NCBI RefSeq assembly: GCF_011947225.1
Contig: NZ_JAATVW010000001.1
Span: 62,001-126,000 of the forward strand
Length of the DNA stretch: 64,000 nucleotides
From: Planosporangium flavigriseum
Lineage (GTDB): Bacteria; Actinomycetota; Actinomycetes; Mycobacteriales; Micromonosporaceae
Direction of reading: 5' to 3'
The notes under the pieces: model-generated
The model's database searches: none
Seen by the model: only the letters and a program-made list of their open reading frames with translations
Told to the model about the DNA's origin: nothing
Part shown: positions 26,056 through 33,959 of the stretch, piece after piece
Numbering within the stretch: position 1 is the stretch's first letter
Layout of the letters: every line of letters begins with the position of its first letter
Translations under genes and position numbers: made by a program

Positions 26056-27696
26056 CTATCTGGGCGCATTGTCGACGAGGCCTCGCGCGATGACGCGCAG
26101 GGCGAGCGTCTCGTCGGCACCCTCGAAGAGCGAGAGGACGCGAGCGTCGAGGAAGAACCTCGATACCGGGTACTCCTCGGCGTAGCCGTATCCGCCGTGC
26201 ATCTGCTGTGCCTCCCGGGTCACCCACTCGGCCGCCCGGCAACTGAGGGACTTGACCATCGAGGCTTCGAGCTGTCCTCCGCCCGACGCGATCAGGCGGG
26301 CGCATGCGTACGTGTACGCCTGGCATCCGGCGAGGAGGAAGGCCATCCTGGCGAGCTTCACCTTCGTCAACTGGTAGTCGGCCAGGGCCGCGCCGAACAC
26401 GTGACGCTCCCGGGCGTAACCGGCGGCCGCCTCGAACGCCGCCCGCATGAGGCCGACCGCGCGCGCCGCCGTCTGCATCCGGCCGTTCGCAAAGGCCTTC
26501 ATCTGCAGGTAGAAGCCCTTGCCGAGCCCCGCCTCGCCGCCGATCAGGTTCGCCGCCGGCACGACGAAGTCTTCGAAACTGATCTCGAAACTGTGCATGC
26601 CCCGGTAGCCGATCGTCCTGATCGCCCGCGCCTCGATGCGTCCCCCGTGCTCGCCCTCGTAGCTCCAGGAATGTCCCGGGAAGGGCGGCTTCTCGATCAC
26701 GAACAGCGACAGTCCCCGGTGCTTGTCCTCGCGTGTGCCCGTTCGAGCCAGCAGCAGAAGCAGGTCGGCTCTACCGCTGAACGTCGACCACGTCTTGACC
26801 CCGCTGATCCGGTAGTAGTCGCCGTCGCGCGTCGCCCGGACCGTCAGATTGGCGACGTCGGAGCCGTAGTCCGGCTCCGTCACCGCCACGGCCACCATGA
26901 GGTCCCCGGCGGCGACCCCGGGCAGCCACCGGGCCGCCTGTTCCTTGACACCGCCGGTGAGGACGGCGGTGGCCAGGATCTCCGGTCGCGTGATGAACGG
27001 GCCGGCCAGTCCCATGGAGCCACGGGTGATCTCCTCGGTGGCCACGAGCATGGCGAGCAGATCGTCTTCGCTGTAGCCGGACGGCCCGCCCGACGCGGAA
27101 CCCCCGTACTCGGCCGGGATACCCATGCCGAACAGACCCAGGCGGGAGAACTCGCGGATGATCTCCTCGGGGATGTCGGTGTCCCGAGAGTGCACCTCTT
27201 CCGCCAGCGGGGCCACCTTCGTCGTGGCGAAGTCACGGAAGACGCGTCGCGCCAGGTCGAGTTCTTCCGGTAACGGAACCGACGGCAGCCCGACCGTTGC
27301 GACCTGCTCGCCTACCGCGCTGAGCAGCTGAGGTGACCGAGCCCGGGCGAGCGCCTCCGCCAGCTCTCCGCTGTGCCACGGAAGTCCGGTAGCGCTCCAG
27401 TGGCGCTCCCGCCCCTGCAGCATGGCGCCGATCTCCGCAACGACGTGCCCGGTGAACGCCGCCGTCAACATCTCCTGCAGCGGACCGGAGTCGCCCCAGG
27501 GGAGCATCGCCTCGGCCGCCCCGACGAGACACGCCGCCGCGGCCAGGTCGTACGCGTACGCCTGTTCGCGGTCCAGCGCCGCCAGATCGACGCGCCCGTC
27601 CGTTCCCCGGCAGTCGTTCGCCAGCCGCAGGATCCCCTGATCCACGACCGCCCGGGCGGCCGCGATCAACGCTCGTGTGTGCTCCATCGTCACCAT
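26056..27696 (-). CDS. Acyl-CoA dehydrogenase with N-terminal extension (methylsuccinyl-CoA dehydrogenase-like)
   Basis: 546 aa from ATG 27696, which shares its A with the preceding stop (TGATG); AGGAG lies five bases upstream. Residues about 160-546 are a normal FAD-dependent acyl-CoA dehydrogenase: VAVTEPDYGSDVANLTVRA, GVKTWSTFSGRADLLLLLART, QQMHGGYGYAEEYPVSRFFLDARVLSLFEGADE. The first 160 residues are an extra helical domain. This length and extension are what is described for (2S)-methylsuccinyl-CoA dehydrogenase of the ethylmalonyl-CoA pathway. With CoA-transferases beside it, a branched C5 acyl-CoA substrate is a reasonable inference. Related isovaleryl- or butyryl-type enzymes lack the extension. 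Confidence 0.8.
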   Translation of the reverse strand: MVTMEHTRALIAAARAVVDQGILRLANDCRGTDGRVDLAALDREQAYAYDLAAAACLVGAAEAMLPWGDSGPLQEMLTAAFTGHVVAEIGAMLQGRERHWSATGLPWHSGELAEALARARSPQLLSAVGEQVATVGLPSVPLPEELDLARRVFRDFATTKVAPLAEEVHSRDTDIPEEIIREFSRLGLFGMGIPAEYGGSASGGPSGYSEDDLLAMLVATEEITRGSMGLAGPFITRPEILATAVLTGGVKEQAARWLPGVAAGDLMVAVAVTEPDYGSDVANLTVRATRDGDYYRISGVKTWSTFSGRADLLLLLARTGTREDKHRGLSLFVIEKPPFPGHSWSYEGEHGGRIEARAIRTIGYRGMHSFEISFEDFVVPAANLIGGEAGLGKGFYLQMKAFANGRMQTAARAVGLMRAAFEAAAGYARERHVFGAALADYQLTKVKLARMAFLLAGCQAYTYACARLIASGGGQLEASMVKSLSCRAAEWVTREAQQMHGGYGYAEEYPVSRFFLDARVLSLFEGADETLALRVIARGLVDNAPR

Positions 27697-29744
27697 CACC
27701 TCTCCTGCCGCGTTGGCGACATCGCATGAAGGCCTGATCTGGCTGCCTTGGCCAGGCTGGCCGCCGGGTCTTCCATCGCCGCGACGTCTCCGGCGGTTTC
27801 GACCAGCGTGACGACCCGCGCGTCGGTGTCGAGCCCCTCGTCGGCCGCACCGGCGAGCACGAGGACGGGCAGTCCCCGCCGGAGCGACTCCCGTACGACA
27901 AGGCCGGGCGCCTTGCCCAGCAGCGAGGTCGCGTCGAACCGTCCCTCTCCGGTGACGACCAGGTCCGCCCAGTCCAGTTGCTCCGCCAGGCCCAGGCGTT
28001 CGGCGATCACGGACGCGCCATCCGACAGCACCGCCCCCGCCGCCGCGAGACCGCCGGCAAGGCCGCCAGCGGCGCCCGACCGCGGCAGATCCCACACGTC
28101 CACGCCGTACTTGGCCGACAACTCGTCCGCGATTCGCCGCAGCCGCCGGGTGAGCAGCGCTACCTGGCGGGCGTCGGCGCCCTTCTGCGGGCCGAAGACC
28201 CGTGCCGCGTCTTTGAACGGCGTCGCGACGTCGGTGATCACCCGAACCAGTCCCGGCCGGAAGGGGAGGTAGCCCGCCAGGGCCGCGAGCGCTCCCGCAC
28301 CGCCGTCCGTCGTCGCCGACCCGCCCATGCCCACGATGACCTCGTCGGCGCCGGCGTCGATAGCCTCCCGGATCAGCTCCCCGGTGCCGGCGCTCGTCGC
28401 CGCCCAGGCGTCGTTGGCGGCAGCCCCGCCGGCGACGACGAGACCGGAGGCCGCCGCCGACTCGAGGACGGCCAGACCGTCCACCAGCCGCCAGCCCGCC
28501 CGCACCGGCGTACCGAGTGGGCCCGTCACCACGGAGTACCGGTTCGGTCCGCCGAAGGCCTCGACGGTGCCCTCTCCCCCATCCGCCATCGGAAGCGTGC
28601 GCACCACCGCGCCCAGCCGCTCCGCCTCCGCCGCGATGACGTCGGCCGCCTCCCGCGACGTGAGCGTGCCCTTGAACTTGTCCGGCGCTAGGAGAACCCG
28701 CCACGGCGGCGACGACGGGTCCCCGGTAACCCCGCGACGGGCGAAGTCCTCGATCGCTTCGGCGCTGTACCCCAACTCGGCCAGTACCTCGCTGGTGTGC
28801 TCACCGAGCAACGGCGGCGGCGCCACGCGTACGGGCCACGACGGCGCGGCCGTGAACGGGCTCCGCAGTTGGGCGAGGTCCCCGACCGTCGGGTGGCGCA
28901 CCGGCACCGTGTGCGGGTTGGGCTCGGCGAACACCTCGGGGAGCGTGTTGACCGGGGCGCAGGCGACGCCGCTCGCGCGGAGCAGGGCCAGTGCCTCGTC
29001 GCGGGAGACGCCGGCCAGCTCCGACGCCACGTGCGGGCCGACGTCGGCGACGAGGAACGTACCGCCTCCACATGCGACGGCGCGCGACGCGTCGGAAGGC
29101 CGGCCCGCGAAGAGGTCGAGCTGGGCGAACATCTGCGCGCCGAGGAGGCTGACGTCGACGCTGCCGCCCATCCCGGAGCGCAGTCTGCGGTACAGGGCGG
29201 CCGTGATCCCGACCGCGGCGAGGCCACCACCCGCGAAGTCCGGCAGGCTCACCCCCATCCGGACCGGTGCCGCACCGTCGGCGAGTCCGGCCAGCATCGC
29301 GCCGCTGATCGCCTGGATGATCGGGTCGTTGGCCGGCTGGTCGGCGTACGGCCCGGTCTGGCCGAAGGCGGAGATGTGGCAGTAGAGCAGGTCGGAGTTG
29401 AGCCCCGCCACCTGCTCGTACCCCACGCCGAGGCGCTCGGCGGTACCGGGGCGCAGGTTGTGCACGAGCACGTCGGCCGTGCGGACCAGGCGGTGAACGA
29501 CCTCGCGCCCTTCGTCGGTCTTCAGGTCGAGCGCCAGGCTGCGCTTGTTCCGGTTGAAACCTAGGTAGATCGCGCTCTCGCCGCCGGCGAAGACGCTGCC
29601 CATGGTCCGGGCGATCTCGCCCCGCCCCGGTGGTTCGACCTTGATGACATTCGCGCCGAGATCCGCGAGCAGCATCGTGCACCAGGGACCGGCCACGAAG
29701 TGCGTAAGGTCCAGGACGGTGATGCCGGTGAACGGTGCCGTCAT
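27696..29744 (-). CDS. CaiB/BaiF CoA-transferase fused to glycerate kinase
   Basis: 682 aa. Residues 1-340 are a class III CoA-transferase: LDLTHFVAGPWCTMLLADLGA, FNRNKRSLALDLK and the catalytic Asp140 in ANDPIIQAISGAM. Residues 348-682 are a GarK/GlxK-type glycerate kinase: VLLAPDKFKGTLTSREAADVI, LPMADGGEGT, GMGGSATTDGG, LVVTGEGRFDATSLLGKAP. The joint is about eight residues (GDPSSPP) with no ATG or GTG in frame, so the kinase cannot start separately. The transferase part is about 50 residues shorter than the neighbouring full-length homologue, missing part of the small domain. It overlaps GH88 (ATGA) and the dehydrogenase (TGATG). I know of no characterised protein of this architecture. Confidence 0.85.
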   Translation of the reverse strand: MTAPFTGITVLDLTHFVAGPWCTMLLADLGANVIKVEPPGRGEIARTMGSVFAGGESAIYLGFNRNKRSLALDLKTDEGREVVHRLVRTADVLVHNLRPGTAERLGVGYEQVAGLNSDLLYCHISAFGQTGPYADQPANDPIIQAISGAMLAGLADGAAPVRMGVSLPDFAGGGLAAVGITAALYRRLRSGMGGSVDVSLLGAQMFAQLDLFAGRPSDASRAVACGGGTFLVADVGPHVASELAGVSRDEALALLRASGVACAPVNTLPEVFAEPNPHTVPVRHPTVGDLAQLRSPFTAAPSWPVRVAPPPLLGEHTSEVLAELGYSAEAIEDFARRGVTGDPSSPPWRVLLAPDKFKGTLTSREAADVIAAEAERLGAVVRTLPMADGGEGTVEAFGGPNRYSVVTGPLGTPVRAGWRLVDGLAVLESAAASGLVVAGGAAANDAWAATSAGTGELIREAIDAGADEVIVGMGGSATTDGGAGALAALAGYLPFRPGLVRVITDVATPFKDAARVFGPQKGADARQVALLTRRLRRIADELSAKYGVDVWDLPRSGAAGGLAGGLAAAGAVLSDGASVIAERLGLAEQLDWADLVVTGEGRFDATSLLGKAPGLVVRESLRRGLPVLVLAGAADEGLDTDARVVTLVETAGDVAAMEDPAASLAKAARSGLHAMSPTRQER

Positions 29745-30943
29745 ACCGTTCGCTTCTCCGGGCTCAAGGACAGCAGTCCCCAGTCGTCATGGAGCCGGCG
29801 GTAGAGCGCCTCGACGATCCAGTAGTTCCCGTACGGCATGACGTCCTCGAGTGGGAACCGCGAGATGCCCGCTCCGGCCTTCTCCGGGGGCAGCCGGCCC
29901 CAGCTGCTGTGCAGCAGGACGCCGCCCGGCGACAGGTAGTTCGCCAGCAGCTCGTCGACGATGGCCTCGCCGGCGGAGCGGGCCCAGGCCGCGGACTCGG
30001 GGTCCAGCCGCGCCAGCCGCAGCAACGCGTTGGCGGCGATGGTCGCGCTGCAGGAGTCCCGCGGGACGCCCGGCGCGGCGGGGTCGGCGAAGTCGTAGAA
30101 CGGGACGCTGTCGGCGGGCAGGTTCTCGACGTACCACCGGCAGACACGCCGTGCCACGTCGAGGAAGTGCGGGTCGCCGCTCGCCTCGTACACGTTGACG
30201 TAGTTGTGCAGGGCCCACGACTGCCCCCGCGCCCACGTCGACTCGTCGGAGTACCCCTGCATGTTCCACCGCCGGGCCGGCTCACCGGAGGCGAGGTCGA
30301 ACTCGATCGCCTGGTACGTGGATCCGTCCGGCCGGACGATCCCGTATCGCAGCAGGTTTGTGTTGTGGTCGACGGCGATCCGCGCCCCGCCCGGCCGGAA
30401 GCCGGCCGACCAGTAGAAGGGCAGCAGGTTGAGCCCCGTGTCGATCACCGCCCGGTTGACGCCGGGCACCTGGAAGAAGATCCCCAGTGGGGGGTCGAAG
30501 TTCTCCGCGTACCGGTCGACCGCGTCGAGCCCGGCCTCGACCAGCGCCGTGTCCTCCACGCAGCGGCTACCGAGGCAGACCGCGTAGAACAGGTCGCTGC
30601 CGGCGGCCGAGAACCCGGGTGGCCGCTGACGCAGGCGGTCGGCGACGGTACGCGTCAGCTTGCCGGCCGCCGCCGCGACCCTGTCGTCGCCGAAATGACG
30701 CGCCACGAGCCAGAGCCGGCCGGCGAGAAACCCGGTCCACTGGAACGTGGCCCACGCGTCCGGCCGGTACTCGGTGTCCAGCGTGTACCCGCCGGTGAGG
30801 TAGCTGAACTTCGGTACGGCGCCGGCAGGAGCCTGCTCCAGCAGGTCGAGTACGGGCTCGCAGCCGGAGCGCACCCGCTCCATGGCGCGACGTGCCGCAT
30901 CGACTCTCGCCATGTCCCGTTGGTCAACGGTCGCCTCTGCCAT
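29741..30943 (-). CDS. GH88 family unsaturated uronyl hydrolase
   Basis: 400 aa from ATG 30943 (AAAGGACGGG upstream); an in-frame ATG at 30997 lies in a repeat tract. (alpha/alpha)6-barrel hallmarks are visible: YLTGGYTLDTEYRPDAW, DTGLNLLPFYW with the catalytic Asp, ESTWARGQSWALHNYVNVY, RDSCSATIAANALLRLA and PYGNYWIVEALYR. GH88 enzymes hydrate the 4,5-double bond of unsaturated glucuronides or galacturonides left by lyases. No signal peptide is seen, so it acts in the cytoplasm. No polysaccharide lyase is nearby, making its role in this island unclear. Confidence 0.88.
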   Translation of the reverse strand: MAEATVDQRDMARVDAARRAMERVRSGCEPVLDLLEQAPAGAVPKFSYLTGGYTLDTEYRPDAWATFQWTGFLAGRLWLVARHFGDDRVAAAAGKLTRTVADRLRQRPPGFSAAGSDLFYAVCLGSRCVEDTALVEAGLDAVDRYAENFDPPLGIFFQVPGVNRAVIDTGLNLLPFYWSAGFRPGGARIAVDHNTNLLRYGIVRPDGSTYQAIEFDLASGEPARRWNMQGYSDESTWARGQSWALHNYVNVYEASGDPHFLDVARRVCRWYVENLPADSVPFYDFADPAAPGVPRDSCSATIAANALLRLARLDPESAAWARSAGEAIVDELLANYLSPGGVLLHSSWGRLPPEKAGAGISRFPLEDVMPYGNYWIVEALYRRLHDDWGLLSLSPEKRTV

Positions 30944-30962
30944 TCCCGTCCTTTTCTCGGTT

Positions 30963-31020
30963 GTTCCGCGATGCCCGCGCCGTTCCGCGACGCCCACGCC
31001 GTTCCGCGACGCCCGCTCAC
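30963..31020 (-). repeat. Three tandem 19-bp repeats
   Basis: GTTCCGCGACGCCCACGCC recurs three times head to tail with one to three mismatches, in the gap between the CaiB and GH88 genes. It lies upstream of the GH88 ribosome site. Simple slippage expansion is the likely origin. Confidence 0.75.
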
Positions 31021-31022
31021 GC

Positions 31023-32243
31023 TCACTCGACCGAGTCGCGCGCCGCGGCGGCGACCCCGGACGTCAACAGCCACGCGGTCAGCTCCGGCGAGAACCCGCA
31101 CTCGGCCAGTACGTCCACTGTGTGCTCACCGAGCAGCGGCGGAGCCGAGCGCACCGGCATCGCCGCTCCGTCGACGCGGATCGGGAGGCCGATGGTGTCG
31201 AGGTCACCCGCCGCGGGATGGCGCATCCGCTGGACGAGTTCGTTGTGGATCACCTGCGGGTCCGACAGCGCCTCACCCAGGTCGTTCACCGGACCGCACG
31301 GCACGCCGTGCGCGTGCATCCGCTCCAGCCACTCGTCCCGGTCGCGCTCCAGCAGGATCGGTTCCAGCAACGCGACCAGCTCCTCCCGGCGCCTCGTCCG
31401 TTCGACGTTCGTGGCGAAGTCCGGATGGTCGGCGAGTTCCGGTCGCCCGATCGCGAGGCACAGCTTCTGCCAGAACTTGTCGTTGATCGCCGCTATGTAC
31501 AGGTACCGGTCGCCCTTGCAGCGGTAGGCCTGGTAGGGCGCGAACCGCGGGTGCGCGCTGCCCAGGCGGGGCTGCTCCTCCCGGTTGATCAGGTACTCCT
31601 GGGCCCGCGGGCCGAGCGCGAAGACCTCCACGTCCAGCAGGTTCAGGTCCAGATGCGCGCCCCGGCCGGTACGCGTGCGGCCGACCACCGCGGCGAGGAT
31701 CGCGAACGCGGCCATCATGCCCGCGCCGAAGTCCGGGACGCTGACGCCCTGGCGCGCCGGGGGGCCGTCGGCGTCGCCGGTGATGCTCATGACGCCCGAC
31801 ATCGCCTGGATGATCGGATCGTTGCCGGGCATGTCCACGTACGGGCCGCTCTGGCCGAACGCGGAGATGGACGCGTACACGATGCCGGGGTTGACGGCAG
31901 CGGCCGTGTCGTAGTCGACGCCCAGCTCGGCGGTCTTTCCCGGCCGCAGGTTCTCGACCAGGATGTCGGCCGTCCCGACCAGCCGCTGGAGCACCTCGCG
32001 CGCCTCGGGGCGTTTGAGGTCGAGCGCGATGCTGCGCTTGTTGCGGTTGAGGGCGAGGAACACGGCGCTCTCCCCGCCGGCGTAGACGCTGCCCGCCTGC
32101 CGGGACATGTCTCCGCTACCGGGCCGCTCGACCTTCACGACGTCGGCGCCCAGGTCGGCGAGGACCATCGTGCACCAGGGCCCCGCCGCCAGGTGCGACA
32201 GGTCCAGGACGCGCAGCCCGGACAGCGGCAGGTTCGCGCTCAC
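31023..32243 (-). CDS. CaiB/BaiF CoA-transferase
   Basis: 406 aa, normal length for class III CoA-transferases. LDLSHLAAGPWCTMVLADLGADVVKVE, LNRNKRSIALDLK, the catalytic Asp142 in GNDPIIQAMSG, and HPRFAPYQAYRCKGDRYLYIAAINDKFWQ are present. It moves CoA between a donor such as succinyl-CoA and a carboxylic acid. Its ATG overlaps the aldolase stop. It is a close relative of the fused transferase downstream, so the two may act on successive acids or as a pair. Confidence 0.92.
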   Translation of the reverse strand: MSANLPLSGLRVLDLSHLAAGPWCTMVLADLGADVVKVERPGSGDMSRQAGSVYAGGESAVFLALNRNKRSIALDLKRPEAREVLQRLVGTADILVENLRPGKTAELGVDYDTAAAVNPGIVYASISAFGQSGPYVDMPGNDPIIQAMSGVMSITGDADGPPARQGVSVPDFGAGMMAAFAILAAVVGRTRTGRGAHLDLNLLDVEVFALGPRAQEYLINREEQPRLGSAHPRFAPYQAYRCKGDRYLYIAAINDKFWQKLCLAIGRPELADHPDFATNVERTRRREELVALLEPILLERDRDEWLERMHAHGVPCGPVNDLGEALSDPQVIHNELVQRMRHPAAGDLDTIGLPIRVDGAAMPVRSAPPLLGEHTVDVLAECGFSPELTAWLLTSGVAAAARDSVE

Positions 32244-32956
32244 GAAAAGTCTCCTCGCGTACGGGATTCAGCGGCTGCGACCGCCGGGACGTCGTGAATC
32301 CGCAGGGAGCGGTCGATCCATTCGCGGTCCCAGGTGCCTTCGGCGATCGCGCGGCTCTCGGCCTCCTCCGCGACGCGTTTCGCCTCGGCCGCCGCGATCA
32401 CGTCCTCGGCTCGGTGCCGCGGGATGACCGCGATCCCGCACTCGTCGCCGACCACGAGGTCGCCGTCCTCGATGACCACTCCGGCCAGGGAGACCGGGCA
32501 GCGCAGGTCACCGGGGCCGTCCTTGTAAGGCCCCAGCTGGCTGACGCCGACGGCGAAGACCGGCGGCGCGGCCGCCTCGAGGTCCGAGCGGTCCCGAACG
32601 GCGCCGTCGACGACGAGCGCGGCCAGGCCCTTCGTTCGCGCGTACTGACCCATCAGGCCCCCCAGGGTGGCGCGCTCCATCGTCCCCCCGGCCGCGACCA
32701 CGAGAACCTCGCCGGGGCGGGCGACGTCAAGGGCCTTGTGGACGACGAGGTTGTCCCCTGGTCGGGTCCGGACGGTCAAGGCCGGACCGGCCACCACCTG
32801 ACCGGCGGCGAGGCCGGTGATCGGGAGGATGCCGGGCGCCCCCGCCCACCGGCCGAAGACGTCGGAGATCAACGATGTCGACAGCCGCTCCGCGCGCTCG
32901 ATGAGGCCGCGCGGGGGTAACGGGGTGGCTGGGTGGACATAGCAGTCAGCAGGCAT
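32240..32956 (-). CDS. RraA/HMG-aldolase family protein
   Basis: 238 aa. The motif GGTMERATLGGLMGQYARTKGLAALVVDGAVRDRSDLE contains the Gly-rich pyruvate-binding loop and the Arg-Asp pair that bind metal and pyruvate in 4-hydroxy-4-methyl-2-oxoglutarate aldolases. VIEDGDLVVGDECGIAVIP is also typical. Such enzymes split 4-hydroxy-2-oxo acids to pyruvate and an oxo acid, or decarboxylate oxaloacetate. RNase-E inhibition (true RraA) is unlikely in this setting. It lies 34 bp after the hydroxyacid dehydrogenase stop and overlaps the CoA-transferase. Confidence 0.87.
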   Translation of the reverse strand: MPADCYVHPATPLPPRGLIERAERLSTSLISDVFGRWAGAPGILPITGLAAGQVVAGPALTVRTRPGDNLVVHKALDVARPGEVLVVAAGGTMERATLGGLMGQYARTKGLAALVVDGAVRDRSDLEAAAPPVFAVGVSQLGPYKDGPGDLRCPVSLAGVVIEDGDLVVGDECGIAVIPRHRAEDVIAAAEAKRVAEEAESRAIAEGTWDREWIDRSLRIHDVPAVAAAESRTRGDFS

Positions 32957-32990
32957 GCGCCTTCCTCACGCTCGCGTCAGAAAACTCTCG

Positions 32991-33956
32991 TCAGGAAACC
33001 GGATTGATGGGTGGGTCGCCGGCGAGCACGGACAGGACGTTCGCCACCGCCACCTCGCTCATCCGGCGGCGCGTCGACTCGGTCGCGCTGCCCACATGTG
33101 GCATCAGGACCACCCGTTCCCGCAGGTCGAGCAGCTCGCTCTCCACTTCGGGTTCACGCTCGAAGACGTCCAGCCCCGCTCCCGCGATCTCACCCGCCCG
33201 GAGCGCCCGGGCCAGTGCCCGCTCGTCGACGAGTGGGCCACGGGCGGTGTTCACCAGTACCGCGGTCGGTTTCATCGCCCGGAGCGCCGCGGCGGAGATG
33301 AGGTGCCGGGTCTCCGGTGTGAGCGGACAGTGCAGGCTCACGAAGTCCGACTGGGCGAGCAGCTCCGGCAGGCCCACGCGCCGGGCGCCGATCTCCGCGT
33401 CGTCCGCCGGATGCCCGGGTGACCGCCCCACGTACCGCACCGGCATGCCGAAGCCCAGGTGCGCACGTCGCGCGACCGCCCTGCCGATGCGGCCCATGCC
33501 GACGATGCCGATCGTCCTCCCGGAGACGTCCAGACCCATCGGGTGCTGCATCAGCTGCCACCCGGTGTACTCGCCGCGGCGCAGCATCGCGTCGCCCTCG
33601 GGTATCCGGCGGGCGACGGCCAGCATGAGCGCGAGAGTGAGATCGGCGGTCGCGTCCGTGAGGACGTCGGGGGTGTTGGTGACCGCGACTCCGGCACCGC
33701 TGGCCGCCGCCACGTCGATGTTGTCGTAACCGGTTGCCACGTTGGCCACCACGCGAAGCTGCGGGTTCGCCGTGAACACGGTCGCGTCGACCCGGTCGGT
33801 CAGGTGCGTGATGACCGCGGCGGCGCCGGCGCAGAGGTCGGCGAGCTCCTGCCCCCCGACGGGCCGGGCCTGGGCTGACTCGACGACGTCGAGGCCGGCG
33901 GAGCGCAGCTTCTCGCTGGCCTCCCGGTGAATGGGCTGCGTGACGACGACTCGCAT
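32991..33956 (-). CDS. D-2-hydroxyacid dehydrogenase (glyoxylate/hydroxypyruvate reductase-like)
   Basis: 321 aa. The NAD(P) motif GIVGMGRIGRAVARRA and the catalytic Arg (NTARGPLVDERAL), Glu (GAGLDVFEREP) and His (LMPHVGSAT) are all present. NVATGYDNIDVAAAS and the overall pattern are closest to glyoxylate/hydroxypyruvate reductases. Together with the glycerate kinase domain downstream it could take hydroxypyruvate to phosphoglycerate. It starts 3 bp after the aldehyde dehydrogenase stop. Confidence 0.9.
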   Translation of the reverse strand: MRVVVTQPIHREASEKLRSAGLDVVESAQARPVGGQELADLCAGAAAVITHLTDRVDATVFTANPQLRVVANVATGYDNIDVAAASGAGVAVTNTPDVLTDATADLTLALMLAVARRIPEGDAMLRRGEYTGWQLMQHPMGLDVSGRTIGIVGMGRIGRAVARRAHLGFGMPVRYVGRSPGHPADDAEIGARRVGLPELLAQSDFVSLHCPLTPETRHLISAAALRAMKPTAVLVNTARGPLVDERALARALRAGEIAGAGLDVFEREPEVESELLDLRERVVLMPHVGSATESTRRRMSEVAVANVLSVLAGDPPINPVS

Positions 33957-33959
33957 GCG

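Noticed and set aside
27699-28704. Upstream extension of the acyl-CoA dehydrogenase frame to about 880 residues
   Set aside because: The extension is low-complexity Arg/Gly sequence in another frame of the glycerate-kinase domain; ATG 27696 has a good ribosome site.
30963-31020. CRISPR-like repeat array
   Set aside because: The repeats are directly tandem without spacers and no cas gene is present.
32240-32956. RNase E inhibitor RraA function
   Set aside because: The gene is coupled to CoA-transferase and hydroxyacid dehydrogenase genes; the family is mostly aldolase-like in catabolic clusters.
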